From the NCBI RefSeq assembly GCF_008831285.2, contig NC_045146.1, positions 22,275,703 through 22,339,702 on the forward strand: DNA of 64,000 bases, given 5' to 3'. This document shows, one piece after another, positions 49,601 through 62,000 of the stretch; position 1 is the first letter of the stretch, and each line of letters opens with the position of its first letter. A model generated the notes under the pieces. The model was given only the letters and a program-made list of their open reading frames with translations. It did no database searches and was not told the origin of the DNA. A program made the position numbers and the translations under genes. The DNA comes from Nymphaea colorata. Lineage: Eukaryota > Streptophyta > Magnoliopsida > Nymphaeales > Nymphaeaceae.

Positions 49601-52488
49601 GGTGATATTGTTATTGAATATGAGCTTGCAATCACCACCAACAAAGATACCCATGGTAAATATGCAGGGCTCAGGAGGCAGATAAGGAGGGATCAAGGTT
49701 GGTGACGCTTATGGAAGAAAAGTCAGCTAACAAAGAAAAGGCACTGGGTAAAAAACAAAAATGGATAACTTGCCGACACTGAGTAAAATAAATCATATAC
49801 AGATTTTAGTCTACAATTGATTCAGTCTTTCAACATGAGAATTTGTCAAGCTCTTTACAAAAAGAAAACCAACATTTACTTCAAATCCATCTGCTAATGC
49901 TTTTGCAAGACAAATTATAAATATATTAGAGGTCAAAATAGTACCACTTTCTCAAATCACTGCCTACATAGAAAGACTTTCTTATTAGCTGGTGGTTTTG
50001 CCATTACAATATGCCTCAAACAGCAAAACTAACCTCGTGCAATACGTGCTTACTTGCATTCAATCTGAAGGCCCTCGTTCAGGACTCAGGGTAATGAAAG
50101 TCTAACCACCCAATAGCTTATTAGCTTCCAATCAACCTTACACATATAGATTCTCCAAAGTTGAGATAGGATTTACAAGGGTATTTACTGTTTTTACTGA
50201 AAGGATAAATAAGGTATGGCTACTCTCAAGATTGATGGAAAAAGGAAATAAAATGGAACAGGAAAGGGACCACAGGCACTTGAGCGCAACCCTAAGGCAA
50301 ATGTTCAACCCTTTAGTCCAAATATGATGACTAATGCAACAATATGGAAACAGAAAACTCTATAGCCAGCAAACTCCAAGAACAACCTAAAGCACTCACT
50401 CAATTTTTTATGGAAAAGGAAAGCAGTATATTCATGTGACCCATACTCACTGAACTAGGAAAGGCACTTAAGACTGAACGAGGAAAAGCACTTAAGGCCT
50501 ACAAAGCAAACATCACCTAGGTGTAGCTTGAGGCATGACAGATATGGAAATGTTGTCTACTTCATAGAAATAATACTGGAGACAGGAACGATTTGTATTC
50601 ATAAGCACAATAACCAAGCTCAATTGTTTTAACACAATCACAACAATAATAATAAGCAACACAAAGATAATAAGCAACACAAAGAAAAAATTTGAACAAA
50701 TAGCCTCGTTTCTCAGATCCCACTTTTCAAAAGATTTTCCTAAAGATGGATAGCCTAATTCTGGATGCTACAATTTCTTATATATAGTTGAAAGCAATGG
50801 AATAAAAAACTTTCAAAGAAAGCAGCTGCAGAACTCACTTTGTGGTTGGGCTTGAGATCCTTTATTACACAATTTGCTCCAAAAAGAAATGCATCACCGT
50901 CAGCAGTTATGCAAGCGTCAACATGACCATCACTGTTCAACTGTGCACAAAGAGCTTCCGCTTCAGATCTTGCCTTGAGAACAGGCATTCCCAACAGTTC
51001 AAGCAGTTCCTATGGTCACAATTACCATGGCATAACCAAGTGAAACTCAAAGAAAATGAAATATGATGCTTTTTAAATCAGCATGTCAAAATTGATCATC
51101 GTCATCACGTTATAGCAAGAAATAAATATGAATGCCAAGTCTGAAATATTTTCAACAAAAGCAAAACTTTTGACATGAATTCTGGTTCAATTAATAAAAA
51201 ATAATCTGCAAATGCCATGTTAATCAAACCCAGAATTTTCGCTCTACATTGCAACGTTGTGTTTAAACAGGTATGCAAGGTAGGAACTTAGAAATGTCCT
51301 CATTTGGAGTCATTGAAAAAGTCGCATCAACTTATCTTGCATCCTTGGACCTTCCAGATTCCTGGTGCCTGCTGAGGGCAACCATGGTGGCACAAAAGAT
51401 AGCTGATCATGCCCTTGTCCATTCCAGGCAGTGCCAGCAAAGAAGAACCAATGTACTATTGTTAACCATGTATCTTCCATTATAAATCAAAAGGAGAGGC
51501 ATTTATTCCAGCAGCTGGTGTTTTAGTAGGAATGGAACACGATATCTTCCACCATAATATGAAAAACAGAGGCTTCAACTCAGTAATTGATGTTCTAATA
51601 TGAACGGAGAACATGATGTCAAAATGGACCCATTCCGATATCTCTAGCTTGCGGAGTATCTATCGCAATAGAAACGACAGTCACATGTTAAAAATCACTA
51701 ACTGCACATTACACAAGACCAAGCTACAGATGTCCAAGATACCAACAGTAGCCACCGAAGATGGATTTGTCTAGAAGATCATTTTTTTGCCAATTAAGAC
51801 TAGCAGCAGCTAAAGACTTAAGAGTCACCGTGAAAAGGGTGCAAACTAACCACACATTCTCGGACACATTTGACGAACCTCCCATTCCTGGCAACAATGT
51901 TACCATCAGGCTTCGGTAAATCGGTCGTATCGATACCACTCATTCGAAAGAATCGGTCGATCCTTGCTTTTGTCTTCAACGGGGAAGGATCGCCATCCAC
52001 AACGAAGACCGGAAATGCACCAAACTGTAAAGCCAAGTTAGCCATTATGTTTTTGCACACAAGCTGGATAGTAAAAGATAGTTAACAATAGCCAAATACA
52101 CTGACAAGAAAATGGGGATAAATCAAAATGGAAGTAACAAAGAAATGCACAAACCAAATTCCGTTTACAAATTTTTCCACCACGGCCATGAGAAAAAGGC
52201 CACAAAACATGAGAAAATAAGAAAAAGGAAAGCCACCTACAGAAGAATAGTCAAAAAACCGAAATGGACAGACCAAGGAAGAGACCTCGCCTTGGAGAAA
52301 AGATTGATTGTCCGAAAGAAGGTGAGTCTCAGATGGGGGTTCCTCGCGCTCCCTCTGAGAGCAGTCTCGTGCTGAACTATCCAGTAGGAGAGGTCCACTG
52401 CCACCTTCTTGTCTCTAAGGAACTCGAAGTCCTCATATCTCGCCAATGGCTTCAGCAACTCCCAAAACCCTCCTCCCCCAACACCCAT
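45516..52488 (-). CDS. GEN1: GEN1-type Holliday-junction resolvase (XPG/Rad2 family)
   Basis: Eight exons on the minus strand: 52488-52291, 52024-51851, 51009-50839, 49148-48964, 48865-48619, 47814-47679, 47298-46703 and 45746-45516. They give 645 aa, close to the usual length of plant GEN1. The N-terminus MGVGGGGFWELLKP begins directly with the first catalytic helix, as in all GEN1. Metal-binding acids are present: D32 (AVDLS), D76 (VVDGDP), E140 and E142 (SEAEAL), D161 and D163 (TADGDAF), D214 and D216 (GNDYDL). The helix-hairpin segment KGIQGIG (218-224) follows. A Cys-rich probable zinc site lies at 281-324. A chromodomain-like stretch follows at about 434-457 (SIHRVKVRNGIQSYVIKWKRAW region). 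The tail holds a PCNA-box-like motif (589-596) and ends ARRRLLFN. The enzyme cuts four-way DNA junctions symmetrically in the nucleus during recombination and repair. Intron 1 has a GC donor. Confidence 0.96.
46625..46696. repeat. Compound microsatellite (TA)n(GA)n in GEN1 intron 7
   Basis: About 24 TA units are followed by about 12 GA units. On the transcribed strand it reads (TC)n(TA)n and begins only about seven bases after the exon 7 donor GTAGCA. Confidence 0.95.
48209..48264. repeat. 28-bp direct duplication in GEN1 intron 5
   Basis: ggtcctggttgtgtt[g/a]aaga followed by tacaacgc occurs twice in tandem (from 48209 and 48237), differing at one base. A separate 24-base duplication (atgatggcattcatcaaaga then tcaa) lies at about 47900 and 47963 in the same intron. 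Confidence 0.85.
49399..49643. repeat. 126-bp tandem duplication in GEN1 intron 3
   Basis: Copy 1 is 49399-49524 and copy 2 49525-49643. Both start ttggcaattcagtcaactaa and end in gcaatyaccaccaa. Substitutions are scattered. It lies between exons 3 and 4. Confidence 0.8.
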
Positions 52489-55400
52489 CCTGATGACAAT
52501 GTCAGCACTCGCCCAAAAGCTTTCATCCGTAGGTAAACCCAGACGTAGGTGAATCCAGACGGCCGTTCAGCTCCCTGCAACTGCAACCGTTTCATCCAAG
52601 CCGCACCAACTAGCGCCTACAGAAGAAACAGTGAAAGGGAGACGTTACTCCTTCCCGTGACCGTTAAGTTGTTCTGTGGGTTTGGGAAGGCAGGGAGGTT
52701 GCCATTCCCCCCCTGGCAATGCTTCCGATGCCCTAGCGGCTTACCGGGTCGGCTGCAACTTGGTTCAGACCCGAATATTTCATGATCGAGCAAGAGAACC
52801 GGGCTTGAATTTAGTATGTGTTTTTCCTCGCCAAATTGGGCAGATGGAGACTTGATCACATTAGGCGTAAAAATTTAGAAAGTGAACATTCTTCAAATTC
52901 GTGCCTTTTTGGGCTACAAGTTACTTCGCTATTACTGAAAACTTCTCAAGCAGTGAAACGATTGGTCTTCTTGTTTGGTATTCAAATTGCCTTCCTGTTT
53001 GGGCTACAAATTTGCTTTTCTTGTTTTAGACTCAGGTCGGATCTACCGTGGCCGCATCTAATTTAGTCAGATCTTTCTTAATCAAAGTACTCACAAAGGT
53101 ATAAAAAAGAAGCATGTGTACCCAAGTGGAGCTCCAGGAATTGAAGAAAAAGAAACTAGATTGTGTTTGGCATACTCTAGTGTGAGTCAACGTTGCAGAA
53201 GAGACGTTTAAGCATCTAATGATGCTCTAACTTGCACATTTGCTTTGTATTGAGAAACCATATGCTAAGAAATTATGATGGTGATTTCTCTTTGAACGCG
53301 ATCACCAAGTTCGTGATTGTATGGTACCACCTATTTGGTTGGTGCTTCAGGTTGAGTTTAAGATTGCAGTTTCAGTTTCTCCCAGCGGCGGAGCCACATG
53401 TAAGCTTCAAATGTTTACTGTTTTATACATATTATGGTCCTTCAAGACATGAGGGTTTCTTAATTACTGTACCTCAGGCCAAATTTTTTTTTTTTTGCTT
53501 CACCACTGGTTCCTATTATAGTAAGCTCTTGTCAAGTGGTTTAGGCTATAATCACCAAAGCCTTTCTTGCATTTTAAACGACGAGTTTTCCTCGAGAATC
53601 ATGCGGCGAGCTTAAAAAAAGGGGGGACAAAACAGGAAAAAATGGTAACTTTTTAAAGAATTAAAAAAACTAAAAATTAGGAAAAATAAAATAAGTGAGA
53701 AAATAATCGTGCAAACATCAAAAAATAAGCAGATTTGCAACAAATAAAAATTAAAACATGAAAACAATCAGTTTGGCATTATAAAACGTGAAAAACGAAT
53801 AAAAAAAGTGGAAAAAGATGTATTTTTTAATGGTTTTTTTCGTGTTCTTTTCCTTTTGGCTTCTTTATTTTTTCAAATTTTTTTAAGTTTTAAACTGCTG
53901 ACTTATTTATTGTGTTTTTTTTTAACTTTTCTCAAAAAAAAAAAAAACATTCTTTTGTGACTGTGGTTTACACTCTGGTCCAATCTGAAACTGACTTGAA
54001 CTGCTCCAAATTGATCTAAACACCTACCTGACCATTTTGAGTTGGAGGCAACCCAAGTTATTTGCTTAAAGCTAAGGTCTGGATTCTACTAAAAGGGTAG
54101 TTTGACAATGGGAACGACAATATGTTGTTTCATGTGTTTGCTTCAAAGATTATAGCAGATTCATGGAACCCTATGTTGCCAACCTTTGGGGTGGATAGCA
54201 TGTCACTATTACCCACATCAGTTCCAATCCTCAGGATTCAGAATTTTCGGATCCATTTGAACCAAACCCATTCATTATCACACTATTTTCTGTGGAAATT
54301 CATACTATGATCCTGATTATCCAAAACAGCATGTGCAACTAGTGGTGGCTCATCACTTCCAGTAGCTAGCGGAATGTTGTTCCATCAAACCATGTCTGCA
54401 CCCAGACAACCCTTGCTTAACCTACAACTTGCTGCCTGTATACAGGGAAAAGGTAAGCCTATGTCCAACAACTTTGCCCCAATGGTATTTATTTACATAT
54501 TGGTTATCTCCAACCATTTAATTGCTTATTGGTATATTGATTCCCCTCAAACATTTCACTATATATTTGAAGGTTCTAAGATACTTTGAATTAGTGTCAC
54601 TCAGGCAAAAGTTTCTATCTCTGCCACTTGAATAGATGAACCTTCTTAATTACTGTGAAACGCCACCAGAGACCAGGGTCTTCTACACAGGTATCACTAG
54701 TTTATTGCCATCTTGATTATTCATGTTTCACACTAAGAAAGTGAGCCAATGGCTAACCTAATCTGATCTCCTGCTGAAGCCCAAGTCCCGCAATTTAGTA
54801 TTTTAGTGAGGGGCACAAAGATGGCAGACAAAAATTCCATTTCATGCACGTATAACAACTCGAATATGTATGTCATATAAGTTCTTTTACAAGCATATTT
54901 TAATTTCTGATGATGAACATGGTTTCGGAAAGAGTAAGTGGTCAATAGTATAAGTGTTACATTCTCTGTTTCATGTTGATTATGGTAACAGGATGGCTCT
55001 TCCTGAGTTCGTGGTCTGTTATGAGGCCGTGTTCTTTGATTGGTCTTATCTTCTAGAAAGTTTCTTAAAATAATATCATGCCCTAAAACATCTGACAATC
55101 CTCTTAGCATTTGGCAATTAGCTTCAATATTCACAAATCAGATGACCTTTTGTGTCGATGAATTTCCTGGAACAGCATCAAGTCCTAGAACAGAGAGAAA
55201 GGCCTCTTAGGCGTCCATTCAACTTCACTTATTAATCAATTCCTTTGAAGAGAATGATCCATAAGTCATTCACAAAAACAGAGGATGTGAATAAGGGCTG
55301 TGGTGAAAAAATTTAACGTCAGAATTTGGGCTGTAGATAATCTAGAGAGATCAAATAATAGGTTTCACTTTGAACTTTGAAGTATTATAAAATGTCTCTG

Positions 55401-55918
55401 CTCTGCCCATACAGGTCATACCTAGCTAAAGAAACTAGGCTAAACAGGCCAAGTTAAATTTTTTATACAAGACTATGTTGCTGTCACTCAGTAGCTTGTA
55501 CTTTCGGCTCTATATCTATGCGAGTGTGTGCCTGTATGCGCGAATACAGTAGTATGTCACATAAACAGTAGAGTGAGTCTAGAATAGAGACAATACCTCA
55601 GGGAACAGCAAGAGCTGCCTACTTTGAAGTAGCAACTGTTTCACTTTTTAAGTTGAACCCAAATTTGTATTGTTGTCATGCTGTCTAGAGTTGAAGGCCA
55701 TGACAAAGAGAGGGCGACCTATGTGGTTAATGTGAAAAGGCTGGCATGCGCCACTTCCAATTGCAGTTTCTCCATGTGAAAGATTTCTAATCGAAGGCTG
55801 TCAATCAATTAGATGATAAGTATGATTTGCTGACCGACTGTTAGTCAGAACAGCAGTTGCCAAAGTGGGAATCAAACACGAGATCAGTATAGGGATCAAT
55901 CGTTTCAAAAGTTTGGAA
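52489..55918. other. GEN1 promoter and non-coding interval
   Basis: The first few hundred bases are the GEN1 promoter. A candidate short hAT-like piece (53383-53508, separate) and an A/T homopolymer-rich stretch (53600-53950) follow. Open frames here, including one of 133 codons on the minus strand at 54733-55134, have no recognisable domain. Confidence 0.45.
53383..53508. mobile_element. Candidate short hAT-like MITE
   Basis: The left end is CAGCGGCGGAGCCA and the right end, reverse-complemented, is CAGTGGTGAAGCAA, the same GGCGGAGCC-type end as the element at 40650-40837. The flanking 8-mers GTTTCTCC and GTTCCTAT match at 5 of 8 positions. 126 bp, no coding capacity. Confidence 0.45.
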
Positions 55919-56025
55919 GCCTCTGAACCAACAACAGTAAGCTGCCTCTGAACCAACAACAGTAAGCTGCCTCTGAACCAACAACAGTAAGCTGCCTCTG
56001 AACCAACAACAGTAAGCTGCCTCTG
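55919..56025. repeat. Perfect 25-bp minisatellite
   Basis: The unit gcctctgaaccaacaacagt then aagct is repeated four times without a mismatch (55919, 55944, 55969, 55994), with a partial fifth copy to 56025. Perfect identity implies recent expansion. The minus strand is open across the array, but 25 is not a multiple of three, so the frame changes each copy. Confidence 0.95.
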
Positions 56026-59000
56026 AAAATCTGGACAGTATGTCAACGTGGGTGTAACTTGAAAAGGGAAAATAGAAGGTAAGGAATGACTAAGGGTAGA
56101 ATTGCTTTGGGAATGAGAATCCCTGACTTGCTTTTGATTCCTGAAAAGTGGGGTTTCGTAGGTTTTACTTATCTTAAAAGGTTCCAGACTTCCAGTAATT
56201 GTACAGGTTTAAAGTTTAAACTGCAGAAAGTGCTGTAACCAAGAACTGTAATTCTGAAGTGGAACAAATGAGGGGAATTTAGCATGGGAATCTCTGTTCT
56301 CATGAGAAACATGTTGTTTATGTCACAGAAAGTGCGTTTCTCGCTTTTAACATTTTGTTTTCTGGTGGTCGTTTCATTTCTTTCTGTTAGTGCACGCTTC
56401 CTCTCCCTTTCTGTATCCTACCTTTTCTGGTCAGTTTTTTCTCTTTTTCATATTTTCTATTCTTTTTCCAATTGGTTTTTACTTCTTTTTATGCTTTCTC
56501 CATTTAGCTTACAATTTTGTTGTTTGTAACTCAAAATTCAAACGCATTTCATTTTTGTATTGTATTTTCTCGCGGACAGAGTCATTTCAAGCTGACAATA
56601 ACACTTTTTTCTTCTTATCGTTTCTTCTTATCTTATAATATTCACCAGCCAGCTTCTGCTTCATGCGTCATTGTCCATATTTTACTTCATCTGACCGATA
56701 AGAACGTCATGTAAAGAAGTACAATGTGGCAATCGAAAGACAACTGAAATTCAAATTCATTAGCTCTAGGCATCAACCTAGAACTAGGTAATTATTTCCA
56801 CGCACATGAAGAGTTCCACCAACTTTGAAATTCAAAACTAAATGCATTGTCGATTGTCTTTGAATAAGAAACAGTGTTTGTTTACTGTTATATCATGCAT
56901 GTAACCAGTGTTTTCAGTATCGAGTTCCGTTTCGCATTGAGACATTCCAATAAAAAAAACAACTATTTTATTAAATATAATGGGTAACTTCAAATGTGCA
57001 GTGTTCATCTTATACCGTATGTGCAATATTTGACTGAAAGAACTACATATGTAGCTTTTATCCTGTACACTTCCTTGGCTGGCTGTTTCTAATTGCGAAC
57101 CTTAAATATTTATACTGTCAGTCTACTTATTACTGGATTATGCATCTACAGTAAAATGTTCATTTTTAATCTTAAATTTTATTGATTGGGTAGTGGGCAC
57201 GTGTTAATGGATCAGGAAAGGGTCCAGCTTGAAAAGGGACGGCTCAATCTTTTAAATAGGGTCCGGATTAATTTTGTCCCTCCTCACCAGTGCTGTGCGG
57301 TCCACGCCAACAGAGCAGGATGACAGAAACTTTGAGAGAGTTTTCTGAGGGAATTGGTACAGATCAGGTACATGGCATGTGCTGTTGATGTGGACAATCC
57401 AATGTGAAAGTTAAAACTGATATTGGATTTGGTTCTTCTCCACCAAACCTCAACTCTAAATGAAGGGTGGTCCTGCTGAAATTTGAACCATATACTCTCA
57501 AACGTCACAATGTTTTAAAAGTATTGTATATACCAGATGCTTTTGTTCTGCAGTAACTAACGAATCTTTCGTTAAGGCCATGTTGTTTTTTTTTTATCTG
57601 TCTTAAGATATTTTGCTGTATATTCCTTTCATTTCCACATTTTATATATGGTTCCCTGATGTTTTATATAAAAGAATCAAACTCTACGTCATCATTATTC
57701 GTTTAGAAAATGTTGGCAGTTAAGAATGTTGTTTTTGGTCAAAAATCAAATCAAGGATCCATAATGTTTTTGTTCTACAACAGGTGCATCAAGAGCCACA
57801 GGAGCAATATTGCATTGTTGGCAATCATTATTTTCTTATTGCTTCATCTTTGGGAGTTGACGCTGTTACCTTATAAAATCGAGAAAGTGTTGTCAAATCA
57901 CACCTCTACACGCTCCTTAGCAGTAAGTGGGAGGAAATTGACTGCATGGCAAAAGGGACGAGACCCAGATATCTAGATTGCCGACTTTCAATGCTCATGA
58001 TTCAGTGTGTCCCATGCCTTCCCATTCCCCTCTTTCCCCCACCGCATTTATTCCATCCACAGTGCTGCTGTTAGGTTTGAGGAAGAAGGATCCAAGAAAG
58101 AGAAAGAGCGAGTTACTGTTTTGGGAGAGAAAGAGAGAGAGTTTACTGTTCATTGCAGCAGATAACATCTTCCTGTTGCACAGTGCTGTGTTCTGATGCT
58201 TTTAAATTGCTAGCCATATCCGCCCGTACGATCACGATGCATCTTATCAGCACGGTCTACATAGTTATGTTCTGCTTGGTTTTGACATGTCATCTTTCTT
58301 TCTTTTCTTCTTTTTTCTCCGTTCACAATTCACTGAAAGGGAAAAGAAAAATCGACTTTTGAAGAGGGAAAACAACAATTCTTGTACTTGGCTAGATGCG
58401 GAAACGGATGGGGGCACTGCCGGCCATGACCAGCGGCTCAAATGCTGGCCAAAAAAGTGTTCAAGAGTTGGGAACACAGCCAACTGTTCTGGACAAGAAA
58501 AAGGGGCAGATCGATTTCTTGGTCCCTTATTTTTCAATTGAAATCTGCGCCAAATGTCTCAAATCTCATCTCTATTCCTTTTTCTTAATGAAATAAACAA
58601 TTTTGGAATCGTTGGTACGTGTTTGGGAGCATAGCGGTCTGGTGAAGTTTGTGGGCTCTTACACTGTACAGTTTTCAAATCCAATTTTTTAGTAGAAGGA
58701 GATGATTCTTTCGATTCCTGATCTTCAATTTTCTTCAAAGCTATGTCACCTTTGTGCATATGGGTACTTGAAATTTTTATCATGGTACATGCAGCAGATG
58801 AGGAGGCAATCTGTCATCAGCAATCCTTCGTCATGACTCCAAAAAGATAATGGCGATTTATAAAATAATCTTGAGTGCCAAGTTCATATGTGATCATTTC
58901 TGAAGGAGGAGTTTATGGGCTCAATGCATGTACACTAATCAAATAAAAAAAATGACTTGGGTAGCTGAGTATTTAATTACTTGTGGTTCCCCACATGGTC

Positions 59001-62000
59001 TACAAACCGTCTTTTAGGTCAAGTCCATGGCAAGGACTTACTGTAGATAAGGGTTCAGCATTTTCTTTTTCCTTTGGTTTGAACAAATATAATATGGCCA
59101 CGTCTTTCCTAAGTTTCCAAGATTCTTTTCATTTGATGTAACTTCATCCTAAAAGAAAGCCAAAGTTGTATCAACATGAACTGATTTCTCTATCGCCAAA
59201 GAGAATATGGTTGTTAAGAAGAATCATTGTTTGGTGGTGATGTTCTCTTCTTTCTTTGTCCTTTTCTCATCATGTTCCTCCACCACTAATCATATGCGCT
59301 TAGAGTGCTTGGATAATGATTCACTGCGCGTGCAGTTTTAATGTTCTGACTTACTTTACTATGGAAAGGACATCTGCAGGGAAGCTAATCTTGCTCTCAG
59401 CAAGTCAGCTATATGGAATACGGATCATTGATGCAATAATTTATACAGCATGCTTTTAACTAGGAAATGCAAAGGTTAAATTAGGGGCAGAATACAAAGG
59501 ACCCCAAAAAAAAAAAAAAATACATGATCACAAGGAACTCTTACCTGGAACTTTTTGGCAGCATTGGTAAAGCTCCTTGCATATCTTTCATTAAGGTAAC
59601 CATTTCCCCCACAATGAAAAGAAGCAACATTCCTGGAATTTGAGTGTGCCACTATTTCAGGTGCCGGATAAATGCATCGCTTTTAATGTTAGCCAACCCT
59701 TTGATGTATGATCAACAAGGACACCACACCTAGCTTAGCTTAGCTTGTTAGAAACCCCAAGTTCTCAATTTAGGACAAGGTGAAGAAAAACTCTAATGAA
59801 GCTTGGAACAGCTTGTTCTCGAGATGCACCGTGAGTGGTCGAGCCCGGATCAGGTAACTTGTATAATAATAAAATATGCACCACAAACTACACACATTCA
59901 TCTCTCGAGAACTTATTTATTATAATAGTCCATCGCATGTCAACTACTACATATATATATATATATATATGTATGTAGTTCTAAATCTCTAATCACATTT
60001 TACATTCAAAAAAGTACACCACGGAACGACTCGATCTGCGTACTGCAGTACTAAAAAGAGAGAGAGAGAGAGAGAGAGAGAAGAAGAAGAAGAAGAAGAG
60101 AGAGAGAGAGCGTGAAGGAATTTCAAAAATTTTAAAAAATTGACCTCGGGTCCTAACTCGTGTGTTTAAACCACACGGTGGACCAGAAACTGGTCCCACT
60201 ATTGGAAGCGTTTGCTGACCCCTACTCCGGTTTAAGGGCTTTTTTGGTAAAGGGTGTGGGTTTCAGCTCTCAACCAGGCTCACGGAAAAAGTATTCAACA
60301 CAAATAAATATCTTTTAATTATTTGTGAAATCATTATAAGGGTGAAAGTGTCAGTGGATCGGATCTTGAAAGTTGACAATCGATGCTAGGGCGGTCCAGA
60401 CAACATCCGGATTGGATCTTAGTTCCCGTGCCAAATCCTGGGAACCGGTCGAAGATGGTACCAAAGTGTGGAAAACCACTTGCAGTTTTTGTGAATGGGC
60501 CACAGCAGTGTCGGCTTTGAAAAGTGCAACCGGATCCGACCGAATTTGACCTGAGTTTTGGATTCGAGTATCAAAAAAAGGCCACCATGCCTGGTCCATC
60601 TAACTTCACTAGAAATCAGATACGGGTCTTTGCAGGTTTCGGATCGCTAAGGTTTTCAGGACCGTTAAAGGAAAGAAAATGTCGACAAAATCTTGTGGCT
60701 CAAACTGACTCCAATCTCGATCCAGATCTACTATGCCCCAGCGAGGTTTAAAAGATTGAATATAATTAATTACGGTAGTTGATTGATCTGCCACTTGCAA
60801 TCTAATTCAGATCACAGTTGTACTGAATCAGCTAGAGAACCCCAAATCAAATTCGTATAAGTTTAGTTTTATTGCTCAATTGGACTCCGAAGTGAAATGG
60901 AAATATCGAAAAAAATATACCAAAATCATTGCCAGGGAATTCCCTGTCTTTTAAAAACAGTTTTTAACTACTAAATTAAAGAAGAATCGAACTGATATAT
61001 CGATTGAGAATAGACCAAAAAACTAGGAAGTTAGATTGAAGGAGGAAAGCAAACAAAACAGCGTTATTTTGGGGACACCGACAATTTTGGGGAGGGTTGT
61101 TATTATTGGGGGAGGAAATTAATGCTACGGCAGGTCTGTCCTTCAACTGTACACCTTCCATCACGCCAATCTGATGGTGTAGATTCGCCCAGTCGATTGG
61201 GGCCCACCTATTATTGAGCCTTGCTAGTCGCCGTTGCAGTCACTTACCCTTCAATCCCTCGACCAAAATTCTTCTCACCGCCAATCTCTCCACCTTCCTT
61301 TACACGCCTCTTCTCCTTTCAGGCCTCAACCCATGCTCTGCCCACTCTTATATACTTGTTAGAGGTAGTAGTTAGTCGACATTATATTCTTATATACCTT
61401 TTATAAGGTATTAGTTAGTCGATATTATATTTCAAAAGCATAGTATTCATAAAAATCAAATACCGTAAGATTCGCATTATAGACGGCTTAGTTGCGCTTG
61501 TATAAGCGCCAAGAGTAAAAGTGTTGAAGGCAATGAAAGCGGTAACGTTGGAAACAGGGGAAAAAGTAAAGAAAAGAAGGGGTTCAAAAAGCAGACGGCA
61601 CGCCGGGACAATTATCTATGTGGAAAGTCCAAACTGCCCTTTGGATACAGCCATCGGGCAGGTAGTCCTGCGCGTAAATAAGGAGGAGTAGCGGGGGCAT
61701 GGGGTGAGCGACGGCATCGGTGCGGGTAGGGAGGGGACAGAATCCTCGCCGGATGATTTTCCAGGGCGTCGGCGGGGTCCACCGGAAAACCCTAGCGCGC
61801 GGCGTCGGCGTCGCGACAAGGAGTCAAGGAAGCCCACGAGCGCCACCGTTGCGGGCCCCGCTGGAGCTGACTGAAAAGTACACGTGGCGTGCGGACGCCT
61901 CCCACCACGCCCCCGTCCAGGTCGTCGCCGAGCGCCGCTGGAAGACAGGTTCAAAAATTTTTCCTTTTTTCGTGAATGGTAAAAAGAAAAGAAAAAAAAA

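Noticed and set aside
51273..51485. 70-codon + ORF opposite GEN1
   Set aside because: It lies in GEN1 intron 2, with no domain or sign of conservation.
53232..53615. 127-codon + ORF
   Set aside because: It runs through the candidate MITE at 53383-53508 and a T-run encoding Phe repeats; it is not a gene.
54733..55134. 133-codon minus ORF
   Set aside because: No recognisable family. A faint retroelement-like look in the first 50 residues was not enough to support a call.
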